Source: Evansella sp. LMS18 (GTDB lineage: Bacteria > Bacillota > Bacilli > Bacillales > Salisediminibacteriaceae). Taken from it: a stretch of DNA of 64,000 nucleotides. Both the position numbers and the translations under genes were made by a program. Under the pieces are notes generated by a model. That model was given only the letters and a program-made list of their open reading frames with translations. It ran no database searches and was not told the DNA's origin. Shown piece after piece: positions 45,256-56,206 of this stretch (positions are counted from its first letter, which is position 1; the number at the start of each line of letters is the position of its first letter). The stretch is from NCBI RefSeq assembly GCF_024362785.1, contig NZ_CP093301.1, forward strand, positions 2,666,001 through 2,730,000, given 5' to 3'.

Positions 45256-45299
45256 ACATTAAAAAAATTGCTAATATTTTGACTTACGGAGGGATTGCT

Positions 45300-46025
45300 T
45301 TGAATAAAGGGGCGTGTCTTTACGAAGGAAAAGCAAAGCGGATTTACGCAACCGAGCACCCGGAACAATTCTGGGTGGAATACAAGGACGATGCAACTGC
45401 CTTTAACGGTGAAAAAAAAGATGTACTGCAGGGAAAAGGTCGTCTGAATAACGAAATCAGTTCCCTTATTTTTACCCTCCTCAAGCAGGACGGCATCGAC
45501 AGCCACTTTATTAAACGAATCTCTGAAAACGAACAGCTCGTCAAAAAAGTGGAGATCGTACCTCTGGAAGTAGTTGTGAGAAATATTGCCGCAGGAAGCC
45601 TGGTAAAACGCCTTGGCCTTGAGCGGGGAACCATTTTTCCTGAGCCTGTACTCGAGTTTTATTACAAGGATGACAGTCTCGGAGATCCCCTGATTAACAA
45701 TGAACATATCAGAGTGATGGAGCTTGCGGCTGAAGAAGAGCTGGAAACAATGAAGCAAATTGCTTTAAAAGTTAATGAGAAACTGAAGGTTATCTTCTCT
45801 GCTATAGGGACTTCATTAGTAGATTTTAAGCTGGAATTTGGCAGGGATGCTGAAGGCAGGATTCTCCTCGCAGATGAGATTTCCCCGGATACTTGCCGCC
45901 TGTGGGATGAGGAAACAGGCGAGTCACTTGATAAAGATTTATTCCGTTTCGGTACAGGAAACTTGCAGGATGGCTATGAAACTATATTAAAACGACTAGG
46001 GAGTGTAGACACATGTTCGAAGTAA
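45300..46025 (+). CDS. purC: Phosphoribosylaminoimidazole-succinocarboxamide synthase
   Basis: The 241-residue SAICAR synthetase is the usual length. The start is TTG 45300 with GGAGGG at 45288-45293; the frame extends upstream to 45279 without a site. LYEGKAKRIYAT, VVRNIAAGSLVKR and the C-terminal LADEISPDTCRLWD are the family motifs. It overlaps purS by 13 bp. Confidence 0.96.
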   Translation: MNKGACLYEGKAKRIYATEHPEQFWVEYKDDATAFNGEKKDVLQGKGRLNNEISSLIFTLLKQDGIDSHFIKRISENEQLVKKVEIVPLEVVVRNIAAGSLVKRLGLERGTIFPEPVLEFYYKDDSLGDPLINNEHIRVMELAAEEELETMKQIALKVNEKLKVIFSAIGTSLVDFKLEFGRDAEGRILLADEISPDTCRLWDEETGESLDKDLFRFGTGNLQDGYETILKRLGSVDTCSK

Positions 46026-46267
46026 AAGTATATGTTTCTTTAAAAGAAGGCGTACTGGATCCTCAGGGAGCGGCAGTTCAAAATTCGCTCCATCACCTTG
46101 GCTACGAAGGCGTTGAAGAAGTGCGCATCGGTAAAGTGATGACGCTTCAGATTCAAGGGACGAGAGAAAAAGTGGAGGCTGAAGTAAAGGACATGTGTGA
46201 AAAGCTTCTTGCTAATACAGTCATTGAAGATTACCGCTATGAAATTGAGGAGGTCGTCTCCCAATGA
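46013..46267 (+). CDS. purS: FGAM synthase subunit PurS
   Basis: The 84-residue bridging subunit of the three-part phosphoribosylformylglycinamidine synthase. [20 protein letters not shown] and [10 protein letters not shown] are diagnostic. It overlaps both purC and purQ. Confidence 0.96.
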   Translation: MFEVKVYVSLKEGVLDPQGAAVQNSLHHLGYEGVEEVRIGKVMTLQIQGTREKVEAEVKDMCEKLLANTVIEDYRYEIEEVVSQ

Positions 46268-46947
46268 AGTTCGCAGTAATCGTTTTTCCAGGCTCAAACT
46301 GTGACATTGACATGTACCATGCGGTAAAAGATGAGCTCGGCGCGGAGGTTTCCTACGTATGGCATCACGAAACAAGCTTAGACGGCTTTGACGGCATACT
46401 CCTTCCGGGAGGGTTTTCATACGGGGACTATTTAAGATCCGGAGCGATTGCAAGGTTCTCACCGATTATGGATGCTGTAATCAAAGCAGCGGAAGAAGGG
46501 AAGCCTGTCCTCGGAGTCTGCAACGGCTTCCAGGTACTCCTTGAAGCAGGGCTGCTTCCTGGTGCCATGCGCAGAAATGAAAACCTGAAATTTATCTGCC
46601 GCCCTGTTGAGCTTGTGGTGGAAAACAATGAAACTATTTTTTCAGAAGGCTATGAAAAAGGTGAGGAAATTACGGTTCCGGTAGCACACGGTGAAGGAAA
46701 CTATTACTGTGATCCTGAGACTCTTGAAGCATTAACGGAAAATAACCAGATTGTTTTCAAATATAAAGAGAATATCAACGGATCTGTTGAGCGAATTGCC
46801 GGAATTATTAATAAAGAAGGAAATGTTCTCGGCATGATGCCGCACCCTGAGCGGGCGGTTGATGAACTGCTGGGGTCAAATGACGGACTTACTTTATTTA
46901 AATCGATTTTAAGCCATTGGAGGGAACGAAATGCAATTACTTCATGA
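46264..46947 (+). CDS. purQ: FGAM synthase glutaminase subunit PurQ
   Basis: The 227-residue class I glutaminase supplies ammonia to PurL. The nucleophile Cys is in [21 protein letters not shown] precedes it and [14 protein letters not shown] carries the His/Glu. It overlaps purS by 4 bp and purL by 17 bp. Confidence 0.97.
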   Translation: MKFAVIVFPGSNCDIDMYHAVKDELGAEVSYVWHHETSLDGFDGILLPGGFSYGDYLRSGAIARFSPIMDAVIKAAEEGKPVLGVCNGFQVLLEAGLLPGAMRRNENLKFICRPVELVVENNETIFSEGYEKGEEITVPVAHGEGNYYCDPETLEALTENNQIVFKYKENINGSVERIAGIINKEGNVLGMMPHPERAVDELLGSNDGLTLFKSILSHWRERNAITS

Positions 46948-49162
46948 GCCATCTCCCCAGCAAATTAAGGATCAGAAAATCTATGCTGAAATGGGACTTA
47001 CAGGCGAAGAGTTTTCTTTAGTGGAGTCTATTCTTGGAAGGCTTCCAAATTACACAGAAACAGGCCTCTTTTCAGTGATGTGGTCTGAGCACTGCAGCTA
47101 CAAAAACTCGAAGGTGCTTCTGAAGAAATTCCCAACGAGCGGTGAAAAAGTGCTTCAGGGACCAGGAGAAGGCGCAGGGATTATTGATATTGGCGACGAG
47201 CAGGCGGTAGTTTTCAAGATTGAGAGCCACAACCACCCGTCAGCTATTGAGCCATATCAAGGGGCAGCTACTGGTGTTGGAGGAATTATCCGTGATGTGT
47301 TTTCCATGGGAGCACGCCCTGTTGCGATGCTCAACTCCCTCCGTTTCGGCGAACTGCAAAACCCACGTGTTAAGTACCTGTTCGAAGAGGTTGTTGCTGG
47401 TATTGCAGGCTACGGAAACTGTATCGGCATCCCAACTGTAGGCGGAGAAGTGCAGTTCGATCCTTGCTATGAAGGAAACCCTCTTGTAAATGCTATGTGT
47501 GTCGGACTTATCGACCATAAGGATATCCAGAAGGGGCAGGCAAAGGGTGTCGGCAACTCTGTTATCTATGTAGGGGCGAGCACTGGCCGTGACGGAATCC
47601 ACGGGGCGACATTTGCTTCCGAGGAGCTTAGCGAAGCTTCTGAAGCGAAGCGCCCGGCAGTACAGGTGGGAGACCCGTTCATGGAAAAGCTTCTTATGGA
47701 AGCCTGTCTCGAAGCGGTGAAAAATGACGCACTTGTCGGTATTCAGGATATGGGTGCTGCAGGGCTGACATCTTCCTCTGCGGAAATGGCGAGTAAAGCA
47801 GGATCAGGAATTGAAATGGATTTAGATAAAGTACCACAGCGTGAAAAAGGCATGACTCCTTATGAAATGATGCTTTCCGAATCACAGGAAAGAATGCTCC
47901 TTGTAGTGGAAGCAGGCCGTGAACAGGAAATGATCGAGCTTTTTGAAAAATGGGGATTAATGGCCGTTATCGTAGGCCGTGTTACTGATGATAAAAAATT
48001 GCGCCTTGTTCATCAAGGGGATGTAGTGGCGGATGTACCGGTTGACGCACTTGCTGAAGAGGCACCGGTTTACCATAAGCCATCTTCCGAACCGGCTTAT
48101 TTCCAGGAATTCCAGGAGAAGAAAGATTACCGTCCGGCAGTGGAAGATTTCAGCAGCACTCTGAAAGGACTTTTAGGCCAACCGACGATTGCAAGCAAGG
48201 AATGGGTCTATGACCAGTACGATTATATGGTACGAACCAACACAGTTGTCGCACCAGGATCTGACGCGGCTGTTCTGAGAATCCGCGAAACGGATAAAGC
48301 ACTGGCGATGACGACGGACTGTAACTCACGGTATCTCTATCTTGATCCTTACAATGGGGGGAAGATTGCGATCGCAGAAGCAGCGAGAAACCTTGTGTGC
48401 TCAGGTGCGAAGCCTCTTGGAGTGACAGACTGCCTTAACTACGGAAGCCCGGAAAACCCGGAAATCTTCTGGCAGCTTGAAAGATCAACGGATGGTCTAA
48501 GTGAAGCATGTGAACAGCTTGAAACGCCAGTAATCGGCGGAAATGTTTCTTTATACAACGAAAGAAGCGGTGCGGCTGTTTATCCAACGCCGGTTATCGG
48601 CATGGTTGGCCTTATTGAAAAAACAGAGCATATTACAACTCAGCGTTTTAAAAAGCCTGGAGATTTAATTTACATTGTCGGGGAAGCAGGCAATGATTTT
48701 GGAGGAAGCGAGCTTCAGAAAATGACGGAAGGATCCATTTTCGGACATTCTCCAAAAATTGATATGGCAGTTGAAAAGGAAAGACAGGAAAAGGTACTCG
48801 GAGCAATCCAGGGGGGAACAGTTGCTTCAGCCCATGACATGGCTGAGGGTGGGTTCCTTGTGGCCCTTGCAGAATCTCTGTTTGGAACAGAACTTGGAGC
48901 AGAAGTGAAATTGACCGGAGACGACGTGCTTGCAGAATGTTTTGCTGAAACCCAGTCCCGTTACATCCTTACAGTTTCAAAAGAGCAGCAGAGCAGATTT
49001 GAAAATTACATTCCGGAAGCTGTTTGTATCGGTGAAGTAACTGATGAAGCACAACTGAAAGTGCTTGATAGTAATGGAAAACCGATTTTACAGGAACAGA
49101 CAGTGGAACTGGAAGATATTTGGAGAGGTGCCATCCCATGTTTGGTGAAATCAAAGGATTAA
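46931..49162 (+). CDS. purL: FGAM synthase large subunit PurL (small-type)
   Basis: The 743-residue ATP-dependent synthase makes FGAM. Its length is that of the Bacillus type, which lacks the fused glutaminase. [12 protein letters not shown], the [19 protein letters not shown] loop and [17 protein letters not shown] are diagnostic. It overlaps purF by 25 bp. Confidence 0.97.
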   Translation: MQLLHEPSPQQIKDQKIYAEMGLTGEEFSLVESILGRLPNYTETGLFSVMWSEHCSYKNSKVLLKKFPTSGEKVLQGPGEGAGIIDIGDEQAVVFKIESHNHPSAIEPYQGAATGVGGIIRDVFSMGARPVAMLNSLRFGELQNPRVKYLFEEVVAGIAGYGNCIGIPTVGGEVQFDPCYEGNPLVNAMCVGLIDHKDIQKGQAKGVGNSVIYVGASTGRDGIHGATFASEELSEASEAKRPAVQVGDPFMEKLLMEACLEAVKNDALVGIQDMGAAGLTSSSAEMASKAGSGIEMDLDKVPQREKGMTPYEMMLSESQERMLLVVEAGREQEMIELFEKWGLMAVIVGRVTDDKKLRLVHQGDVVADVPVDALAEEAPVYHKPSSEPAYFQEFQEKKDYRPAVEDFSSTLKGLLGQPTIASKEWVYDQYDYMVRTNTVVAPGSDAAVLRIRETDKALAMTTDCNSRYLYLDPYNGGKIAIAEAARNLVCSGAKPLGVTDCLNYGSPENPEIFWQLERSTDGLSEACEQLETPVIGGNVSLYNERSGAAVYPTPVIGMVGLIEKTEHITTQRFKKPGDLIYIVGEAGNDFGGSELQKMTEGSIFGHSPKIDMAVEKERQEKVLGAIQGGTVASAHDMAEGGFLVALAESLFGTELGAEVKLTGDDVLAECFAETQSRYILTVSKEQQSRFENYIPEAVCIGEVTDEAQLKVLDSNGKPILQEQTVELEDIWRGAIPCLVKSKD

Positions 49163-50556
49163 ATGAAGAATGCGGAGTGTTTGGAGTATGGGGGCATAAA
49201 GATGCGGCCGCTATCACTTATTACGGCCTGCACAGCCTGCAGCACCGGGGGCAGGAAGGCGCGGGAATTGTTGTTACTGATGGCGAAAAGCTGAAAGTCC
49301 ATAAAGGCCTTGGGCTCGTTAACGATGTATTCAATGATGGAGCTCTTGAAAAACTGAGCGGCAAAGGGGCTATCGGCCATGTACGGTATACTACTGCCGG
49401 CGACAGTGACCTTATCAATGTTCAGCCGCTCCTTTTCAACTCGCAGACAGGCGGTCTTTCCCTGGCACATAATGGGAACCTCGTAAATGCCAGCGCATTA
49501 AAGCATCAGCTGGAGAGGCAGGGAAGTATTTTTCAGACTACATCAGACACGGAAGTACTCGCCCATCTTATAAAAAGAAGCGGTTTTGAAGATATAAAGG
49601 ACCGGGTGAAAAATGCGCTGACAATGGTTAAAGGAGCATATGCCTTCATGGTGATGGTCGAGGGGAAACTGATGGCCGCTCTTGATCCGAACGGGCTCCG
49701 TCCCCTTTCCATCGGCAGGCTTGGAGATGCCTATGTTATTTCTTCGGAAACATGTGCTTTTGATATTATCGGCGCAGTATATGAGCGTGAAGTTGAGCCG
49801 GGAGAATTAATCATTATTGATGACACTGGCCTTCGCAGCGAGCGGTTCGCCTTATCGCCGAAACGTTCCATCTGTTCCATGGAATACGTGTATTTTGCCC
49901 GTCCTGACAGCAACGTTGACAAGATTAACGTACACCATGCGAGGAAGAATCTCGGCAGACAGCTTGCAGCCGAAGCTCCTGTTGAAGCGGACGTCGTAAC
50001 CGGTGTTCCTGATTCCAGTATCTCTGCAGCGATTGGCTATGCGGAACATACAGGAATTCCATACGAGCTCGGTTTAATCAAAAACCGTTATGTAGGAAGA
50101 ACTTTCATACAGCCGTCACAGGAACTGAGAGAACAAGGGGTGAAAATGAAGCTTTCCGCGGTAAGGGGAGTTGTGGAAGGAAAGAGGGTCGTCATGATTG
50201 ATGACTCCATCGTCCGGGGCACAACGAGCCGGCGGATTGTCCGCCTCCTCCGTGAAGCGGGAGCGAAAGAAGTTCATGTGCGCATCAGTGCGCCGCCGAT
50301 CACGAACCCTTGTTTTTACGGAATCGATACATCTACAAAAGGCGAATTAATCGCAGCGGACAGAACAGTAGAGGAAATCCGCCAGGAAATCGGAGCGGAT
50401 ACCCTTGAATTTTTAAGTACGGAAGGCCTCATGAAAGGGATCGGAAGACCTGGGGACCAGGAAAACCACGGCCAGTGTCTTGCCTGCTTTACAGGCCAGT
50501 ATCCAACGGAAATCTACCCGGAATCAGACCATCCGTATGAAAAGGTAAAAGTATAG
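49138..50556 (+). CDS. purF: Amidophosphoribosyltransferase
   Basis: The 472-residue first enzyme of the pathway transfers ammonia from glutamine to PRPP. ATG at 49138 gives an 11-residue propeptide ([11 protein letters not shown]) before the catalytic N-terminal Cys of CGVFGVWG, as in B. subtilis. The PRPP loop is [14 protein letters not shown]. Cysteines for the 4Fe-4S cluster are present ([23 protein letters not shown]), so the oxygen-sensitive Fe-S form is expected. Confidence 0.97.
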   Translation: MFGEIKGLNEECGVFGVWGHKDAAAITYYGLHSLQHRGQEGAGIVVTDGEKLKVHKGLGLVNDVFNDGALEKLSGKGAIGHVRYTTAGDSDLINVQPLLFNSQTGGLSLAHNGNLVNASALKHQLERQGSIFQTTSDTEVLAHLIKRSGFEDIKDRVKNALTMVKGAYAFMVMVEGKLMAALDPNGLRPLSIGRLGDAYVISSETCAFDIIGAVYEREVEPGELIIIDDTGLRSERFALSPKRSICSMEYVYFARPDSNVDKINVHHARKNLGRQLAAEAPVEADVVTGVPDSSISAAIGYAEHTGIPYELGLIKNRYVGRTFIQPSQELREQGVKMKLSAVRGVVEGKRVVMIDDSIVRGTTSRRIVRLLREAGAKEVHVRISAPPITNPCFYGIDTSTKGELIAADRTVEEIRQEIGADTLEFLSTEGLMKGIGRPGDQENHGQCLACFTGQYPTEIYPESDHPYEKVKV

Positions 50557-50573
50557 GAAGAAGGGGAATATCC

Positions 50574-51611
50574 ATGTCAAAAGCTTATGAATCAGCAGGC
50601 GTAAACATCGAAGCAGGGTACGAAGGAGTCCGGCGTATTAAGAAGCACGTAGAATCTACAAGACGCCCTGAGGTTCTGGGAGGATTAGGAAGCTTTGGCG
50701 GGCTGTTCGACCTGTCTTCCTTTTCTTATAAAGAGCCCGTCCTTGTCTCAGGAACAGACGGGGTTGGGACGAAACTCCTCATTGCCCAGGAAACAGGCAT
50801 TCATGACACTATCGGTATTGATGCAGTGGCGATGTGTGTAAATGATATCGTCGTACAGGGAGCATCCCCTTTGTTTTTCCTCGATTATCTGGCCCTTGGG
50901 AAAAACGAGCCGGAGATGGTTGAAAATATTGTTGCCGGGATAGCGGAGGGCTGCAGGCAGGCGGGCTGCGCCTTAATCGGAGGGGAAACAGCTGAAATGC
51001 CGGGACTTTATAAGCCCGAGGAATATGATGTTGCCGGATTTGTGGTGGGAATTGCGGAAAAAAGCCAGTTATTTAACCCGCAAAACGTCCAGGAAGATGA
51101 CGTCTTGATTGGCGTAGCATCCAGCGGTATTCACAGCAACGGCTATTCCCTTGTAAGGAAGATTGTTTCCGATAATCATTATTCCTGGAACGACCCTTTT
51201 GAGGATTCCGGGAAGACATTAGGAGAAGTGCTTCTTGCCCCGACAAAAATATATGTAAAAGCTCTTCAACCGTTTTTTTCCGGAAGCCGTGTAAAAGCTG
51301 CCGCGCATATTACAGGGGGCGGTCTGATCGAGAATGTTCCGCGCATGCTCCCGGAAGGTCTTGGAGCTGAGATTGACACGGCTGCCTGGGAAGTGCCGCA
51401 AGTGTTTAAGTGGCTTCAGGAAAAAGGCCAGCTTTCTCACGAGGATTTATATGAAACATTCAATATGGGGATCGGACTCGTCCTTTCTGTCCGGAAAGAA
51501 GATGTACAGTTTGTGATGGACACACTTCAGGGGAGCGGAGAAACAGCCTATGTGATTGGGAAAGTAAAGAAAGGGTCAGGAATAGCGTTTGCTGCGGAGG
51601 GTGACCGATGA
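50574..51611 (+). CDS. purM: AIR synthetase (phosphoribosylformylglycinamidine cyclo-ligase)
   Basis: The 345-residue enzyme closes FGAM to [28 protein letters not shown] and [18 protein letters not shown] are the PurM signatures. It overlaps purN by 4 bp. Confidence 0.97.
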   Translation: MSKAYESAGVNIEAGYEGVRRIKKHVESTRRPEVLGGLGSFGGLFDLSSFSYKEPVLVSGTDGVGTKLLIAQETGIHDTIGIDAVAMCVNDIVVQGASPLFFLDYLALGKNEPEMVENIVAGIAEGCRQAGCALIGGETAEMPGLYKPEEYDVAGFVVGIAEKSQLFNPQNVQEDDVLIGVASSGIHSNGYSLVRKIVSDNHYSWNDPFEDSGKTLGEVLLAPTKIYVKALQPFFSGSRVKAAAHITGGGLIENVPRMLPEGLGAEIDTAAWEVPQVFKWLQEKGQLSHEDLYETFNMGIGLVLSVRKEDVQFVMDTLQGSGETAYVIGKVKKGSGIAFAAEGDR

Positions 51612-52174
51612 ACATAGCTGTGTTCGCCTCCGGTAACGGAAGCAACTTTGAGGCAATCGTCCAGGCTGGTGCAGAAGTGAAGCTTCTTGTTTGTGATAAA
51701 CCGGGGGCATATGCTTTGGAAAGGGCGGAAAGCCACGGTATACAGTCCTTTGTTTTTCAGCCGAAGGATTTTTCTTCTAAAGCTGATTATGAGCAGCAAA
51801 TAATTGAGAAGCTTAACGAATGCGGGATTGAATTGATTGTGCTGGCAGGGTACATGAGGCTTATCGGCCCGGTTCTCCTGAAAGCATACGAGGGACGGAT
51901 TATTAATATCCACCCGTCTCTTCTGCCGGCTTTTCCAGGCCTGGATGCAATCGGCCAGGCGATGGATGCAGGAGTGAAGGTGAGCGGGGTAACTGTACAT
52001 TTTGTTGACGAAGGAATGGATACAGGTCCAATAATTGCCCAGGAACCTGTTAAAATAGAAGATGGAGATACGCTGGATGACGTAACGAAAAAGATACAGC
52101 AGGTGGAACACCAGTTGTATCCCGCAACAGTACAGCGTGTCATCGAAGACTTGAAAAGGGGCGTGCAGAGATGA
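51608..52174 (+). CDS. purN: Phosphoribosylglycinamide formyltransferase
   Basis: The 188-residue enzyme formylates GAR with 10-formyl-THF. [32 protein letters not shown] and [16 protein letters not shown] carry the substrate loop and the catalytic Asn/His/Asp. It overlaps purH by 4 bp. It competes with purU (2153-3022) for the same folate. Confidence 0.97.
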   Translation: MNIAVFASGNGSNFEAIVQAGAEVKLLVCDKPGAYALERAESHGIQSFVFQPKDFSSKADYEQQIIEKLNECGIELIVLAGYMRLIGPVLLKAYEGRIINIHPSLLPAFPGLDAIGQAMDAGVKVSGVTVHFVDEGMDTGPIIAQEPVKIEDGDTLDDVTKKIQQVEHQLYPATVQRVIEDLKRGVQR

Positions 52175-53706
52175 AAAGAAGAGCGCTGGTCAGTGTTTCT
52201 GACAAAACAGGAATCGTGGATTTCGTAACAAGACTTGAAGATTTAGGAGTAGAGATTATTTCTACAGGGGGAACGAAAAAGATATTGCAGGAAGCCGGAG
52301 TCGCGGTAATCGGCATTGAGGAAGTAACTGGTTTTCCCGAAATGATGGACGGCCGGGTAAAAACGCTGCACCCGAAAATCCACGGAGGATTGCTTGCTGT
52401 CCGGGATAATGAGGAACACATGAAATCCGCAGATGAACATGATGTGGAAATGATTGATTTTGTGGTGGTAAATCTTTATCCATTCCAGAAAACGATTGAA
52501 GATCCTGAGTCTACGTATGACGATGCGATCGAAAATATCGATATTGGCGGTCCTTCCATGATCCGTTCCGCTGCCAAAAATCACGCTTCTGTTGGTGTCA
52601 TTGTCGACGCTGCAGATTATGATATTGTTATCGAAGAGCTTGAGCGGGATGGGGAACTGACGGAAGTGCGAAAAAGGAAGCTGGCAGCGAAGGCGTTCCG
52701 CCACACAGCGGCTTATGACGCGCTTATCGCTGAATTTTTAACAAAACAGGTTGGGGACGAAGCACCGGAAAAACTTACTGTTACATTTAACCGCAAGGAA
52801 ATGCTCAGGTATGGAGAGAACCCTCACCAGAATGCCTGCTTCTATGAGCGGCCATTAGGAAATCCTACTTCCATTGCCCGTTCTGAGCAGCTGAACGGAA
52901 AAGAGCTTTCCTACAATAATATTAACGATGCTGATGCTGCGCTCGCGGTAGTCCGTGACTTCCAGGAGCCAGCTGTCGCTGTAATTAAGCATATGAACCC
53001 GTGCGGAGTAGGCACAGGTGAATCCGTATTTGAAGCGTATACGAAAGCTTACGAGGCAGATCCGGTTTCCATTTTTGGCGGAATCGTTGCCTCCAATCGG
53101 GAGATTGATAAACAAACTGCGGAAAAAATGAAGGAGATTTTCCTTGAAATCGTGGTCGCGCCTGGTTTTACAGAGGAAGCACTTGAAGTTTTACGCCAGA
53201 AAAAGAATCTTCGTCTCCTGACTGTTAATTTCAAGCATACACACCGTAGTGAGCGGAGGATTACAAGTGTTTCCGGCGGAGCGCTCATGCAGGAAACAGA
53301 TACTTTGACCTTCGAGGATGTTTCGGCTACGAACCCGACGAAACGGGAGCCTACGGAAGACGAGTGGAAACAGATGAAGATGGCCTGGAAAGTAGTTAAA
53401 CATGTGAAATCGAACGCTATAGTTTTAGCGAAAGAAGATCAGACAATCGGTATCGGCGCAGGCCAGATGAACCGCGTCGGCTCGGCGAAAATCGCTATTG
53501 AACAGGCTGGTGAAACAGCAAAAGGCTCTGTTCTCGCATCGGATGCCTTCTTCCCGATGAGCGACACGGTGGAAGCTGCGGCAAAAGCAGGCATCACCGC
53601 AATTATTCAGCCTGGCGGTTCAAAGCGGGACCAGGAATCCATCGATAAAGCTGATGAGTACGGGATCGCAATGGTATTTACAGGGGTAAGGCATTTTAAA
53701 CATTAA
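52171..53706 (+). CDS. purH: Bifunctional AICAR transformylase / IMP cyclohydrolase
   Basis: The 511-residue enzyme carries out the last two steps to IMP. The N-terminal cyclohydrolase (residues 1-200) has [11 protein letters not shown] and [14 protein letters not shown]; the transformylase has [10 protein letters not shown] and MNPCGVGTG with the catalytic KH pair. It is the last gene before the operon is interrupted by the 53.7-kb repeat array. Confidence 0.97.
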   Translation: MKRRALVSVSDKTGIVDFVTRLEDLGVEIISTGGTKKILQEAGVAVIGIEEVTGFPEMMDGRVKTLHPKIHGGLLAVRDNEEHMKSADEHDVEMIDFVVVNLYPFQKTIEDPESTYDDAIENIDIGGPSMIRSAAKNHASVGVIVDAADYDIVIEELERDGELTEVRKRKLAAKAFRHTAAYDALIAEFLTKQVGDEAPEKLTVTFNRKEMLRYGENPHQNACFYERPLGNPTSIARSEQLNGKELSYNNINDADAALAVVRDFQEPAVAVIKHMNPCGVGTGESVFEAYTKAYEADPVSIFGGIVASNREIDKQTAEKMKEIFLEIVVAPGFTEEALEVLRQKKNLRLLTVNFKHTHRSERRITSVSGGALMQETDTLTFEDVSATNPTKREPTEDEWKQMKMAWKVVKHVKSNAIVLAKEDQTIGIGAGQMNRVGSAKIAIEQAGETAKGSVLASDAFFPMSDTVEAAAKAGITAIIQPGGSKRDQESIDKADEYGIAMVFTGVRHFKH

Positions 53707-53741
53707 TTCGTGTGAGTAAGGGCACGCTGGGGGGCTAGCGT

Positions 53742-54210
53742 GCCTGAACTGGGAAAAATCGAGTGGGAGCGGTAACGCAGGAGGGCCTCGCGTGCCCGCT
53801 TGGGAGAAAATCGAGTGGGAGCGGTAACGCAAGAAGGCCTCGCGTGCCCGCTAGGAGAAAAATCGAGTGGGAGCGGTAACGCAAGAGGCTCTCGCGTGCC
53901 CGCTTGAAGAAAAAACGAGTGGGAGCGGTAACGCAGGAGGGCCTCGCGTGCCCGCTTGGGAGAAAATCGAGTGGGAGCGGTAACGCAGGAGGGCCTCGCG
54001 TGCCCGCTTGAAGAAAAAACGAGTGGGAGCGGTAACGCAGGAGGGCCTCGCGTGCCCGCTTGGAGGAAAATCGAGTGGGAGCGGTAACGCAGGAGGGCCT
54101 CGCGTGCCCGCTTGGAGGAAAATCGAGTGGTAGCGGTAACGCAAGAAGGCCTCACGTGCCCGCTAGGAGAAAAATCGAGTGAGAGCGGTAACGCAAGAAG
54201 GCCTCGCATG
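53742..54210. repeat. 52-bp tandem repeat array, nine full units, between purH and purD
   Basis: GCCCGCTTG (or GCCTGAACT at the first unit) starts at 53742, 53794, 53846, 53898, 53950, 54002, 54054, 54106, 54158 and 54210, all 52 bp apart. The unit is GAGCGGTAACGC-(A/G)-rich-CCTCGCGTGCCCGCTTG-GAGAAAATCGAGTGG, the same family as 19431-19700. Neighbouring units carry changes that keep GAGG/CCTC-type pairing. The array lies inside the pur operon and must be transcribed if purD is to be read from the purE promoter. Confidence 0.92.
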
Positions 54211-54384
54211 CCCGAACTCCCGAGAACTACCAAAGTTCAGGCACGCAGGAATGCCCAGCATACCCGAACTCCCGAGAACTGCCGGAGTTCAGGCACGCAG
54301 GAGAGTCCATCATGCCCGAACTCCAAAAACAACCTAAGTTCGGGCACACAACAAGACCTGGCATGCCCGAACTGAATTTAACAA
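54211..54384. repeat. Second 52-bp array in the same register, CCCGAACT...AGTTCGGG hairpins
   Basis: GCCCGAACT starts at 54210, 54262, 54314 and 54365, continuing the 52-bp phase of the preceding array without a break. The consensus changes to GCCCGAACT ... AGTTCGGGC, an inverted repeat that is perfect in the third unit. The two sub-families seem to have been joined in register. Confidence 0.85.
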
Positions 54385-54469
54385 ATGCCACCCGTAAATC
54401 CCAACATACTTCTCAAAAGAATTCTAATAGATTCACTCGCAGTTACGAGTGGAAAAAGGAGCGAGAACA

Positions 54470-55771
54470 GTGAAGGTTTTAGTAATTGGCAGCGGCGGGC
54501 GGGAACATGCCCTTTGCTGGAAGCTGAAGGAATCAAAGCTTGCCACTGAAGTATTCGCGGCTCCTGGCAGCGATGGTATATCGGAGGAAGGTGTTACTTC
54601 AGTAAACATTGCTGTATCTGACCATACAGGGTTGCTTCATTTTGCAAAAGAAAACGATATTGGCCTTACGATAGTGGGCCCGGAAGACCCTCTTGTTAAT
54701 GGAATTGTTGATTTGTTCCAAAACGAGGGGCTGATGATATTCGGTCCTTCCGAGGCTGCAGCCAGGCTTGAAGGCAGTAAACAGTATGCTAAGGAAATCA
54801 TGCATAAGTATAATATCCCTACAGCAGCATATGAATCTTTTACAGAGGCAGAGCCTGCGAAAAACTACGTCCGCCAGCAAGGTGCGCCAATTGTTATTAA
54901 AGCGGACGGACTTGCTGCCGGTAAGGGAGTAGTAGTAGCTCTTACTGAAGAGGAAGCGCTTAAAGCCCTTGATGAAATGATGGAAGACCGTGCTTTTGGT
55001 GAAGCTGGATCCCAGGTGGTTATCGAAGAGTTTCTCGAAGGAGAAGAAGTTTCATTAATGGCGTTTGTGCACGGGGAAACAGTTATCCCAATGGTTCCCG
55101 CGCAGGATCATAAGCGTGCTTTTGACGGAGATAAAGGCCCGAATACAGGGGGAATGGGTGCATATTCACCAGTGCCGCACGTAAGTTCCTCCATCATCAA
55201 TGAAGCAGAAGAAAAAATTCTCCAGCCGATGGCGAATGCAATGGTGAAAGAAGGGGCTTCGTTTACCGGCATATTATATGCTGGTCTGATGGTTACTGAA
55301 AATGGCCCTAAGGTTATTGAATTTAATGTCCGTTTTGGGGATCCGGAAACACAGGTTGTACTTCCGAGGCTACAGTCCGATTTAGCGGAAGTAATCATAA
55401 ACTTGATGAACGGGGAAAATCCAGAGCTTACATGGTCAGAAAAAGCATGTGCCGGGGTGGTTCTTGCCTCAGAAGGATACCCGGGAATTTATGAAAAAGG
55501 GGCAGCGTTCACGCTACCTGAAGTTTCAGCTCATCAGGAACAAAAATGGTTCCATGCCGGTTCAAAAAGACATGCAACAGGCTGGGAAACAAATGGGGGA
55601 AGAGTCATTCTGCTGTCCACTATGGGAGCAGATTTAGAAGAGGCTATTTCTTCCACTTATAAAACACTCGACTCCCACCAGTCCTGGAACGGGTTGTTTT
55701 ACCGGAACGATATTGGCAGAAGAGCAGTTAATCTTGCCGGTGCTTCCGGTAGCGAAAAAACAGGTAAATGA
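54470..55771 (+). CDS. purD: Phosphoribosylamine--glycine ligase
   Basis: The 433-residue ATP-grasp enzyme makes GAR. GTG 54470 has AAAGGAG 8 nt upstream; the frame reaches back to 54449 without a site. GSGGREHALCWKL, VIKADGLAAGKGVVVA and EFNVRFGDPETQ are diagnostic. Separated from purH by 763 bp of repeats, it is possibly read through from the operon or from an unseen local promoter. Confidence 0.96.
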   Translation: MKVLVIGSGGREHALCWKLKESKLATEVFAAPGSDGISEEGVTSVNIAVSDHTGLLHFAKENDIGLTIVGPEDPLVNGIVDLFQNEGLMIFGPSEAAARLEGSKQYAKEIMHKYNIPTAAYESFTEAEPAKNYVRQQGAPIVIKADGLAAGKGVVVALTEEEALKALDEMMEDRAFGEAGSQVVIEEFLEGEEVSLMAFVHGETVIPMVPAQDHKRAFDGDKGPNTGGMGAYSPVPHVSSSIINEAEEKILQPMANAMVKEGASFTGILYAGLMVTENGPKVIEFNVRFGDPETQVVLPRLQSDLAEVIINLMNGENPELTWSEKACAGVVLASEGYPGIYEKGAAFTLPEVSAHQEQKWFHAGSKRHATGWETNGGRVILLSTMGADLEEAISSTYKTLDSHQSWNGLFYRNDIGRRAVNLAGASGSEKTGK

Positions 55772-55835
55772 GCAGGGCAATGCTGCCAGCAATAAGAAAG
55801 TAAATAAATAAAAGGTCAATGCTAAACCTCAGCAT
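55728..55835 (-). CDS. Putative 35-residue single-helix membrane protein overlapping the 3' end of purD
   Basis: AGGAGG (55851-55846) lies about 10 nt before ATG 55835 on the minus strand. The frame encodes MLRFSIDLLFIYFLIAGSIA and a further hydrophobic stretch, then a basic end (RYRKHRQD). The design, one membrane helix with positive tail, suits the small membrane proteins of Bacillus. It overlaps the last 44 bases of purD in antisense. No homolog is recalled; expression is unproven. Confidence 0.5.
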   Translation of the reverse strand: MLRFSIDLLFIYFLIAGSIALLIYLFFRYRKHRQD

Positions 55836-55860
55836 AATCGAATTACCTCCTGTTAATGAT

Positions 55861-55906
55861 TTTTAAAAGCTGACCCCGGCAAAATGGACAGGGTCAGCTT
55901 TTAAAA
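55861..55906. terminator. Hairpin after purD, probable operon terminator
   Basis: A perfect 16-bp stem (55861-55876 with 55891-55906), 14-nt loop, T-rich 3' arm but no further T-run. It also lies in the leader of the small minus-strand frame. Confidence 0.75.
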
Positions 55907-55935
55907 TGATAGGAAAGTATATATTTTTCCACGAA

Positions 55936-56206
55936 AGCTGTCTAGCTCCAGCGACGAGCGTTTACATCACGAGTATGCTTCGAGTTGTCTCGACGGATAC
56001 GCCCCGAAGTACTGCAGGAAGAGGAAGAGACAGCTACTCGAGGTCACTTCGGTTCGTCAATCGAAGCTGAAAAGCTTGCTTCTTCTTTCCGACCCTTCAG
56101 TGCTTGGACCTGCGATTACTCGGTCCAGGTAAAGAGTGCTCCTGCGATTACTCGTCGCAGGTAAAGAGTGTCGCTCGTGACCAAGGCGCTTCCGCTTTTC
56201 TTTATT
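55936..56206. repeat. CTAGCTCCAGCG...GGCGCTTCCGCTTTTC dispersed element
   Basis: The stretch starts AGCTGTCTAGCTCCAGCG and ends AAGGCGCTTCCGCTTTTC, termini known from intergenic elements of many Bacillaceae. Inside are near-identical GCGATTACTCGTCGCAGGTA/GCGATTACTCGGTCCAGGTA duplications with AAAGAGTG. It is GC-richer than its surroundings and has no coding frame. A terminus-only relic is at 4001-4023. Confidence 0.7.

Noticed and set aside
53620-54375. Minus- and plus-strand frames up to 176 residues across the purH-purD interval
   Set aside because: Same repeat family in several phases; composition reflects the repeat, with no independent gene evidence.
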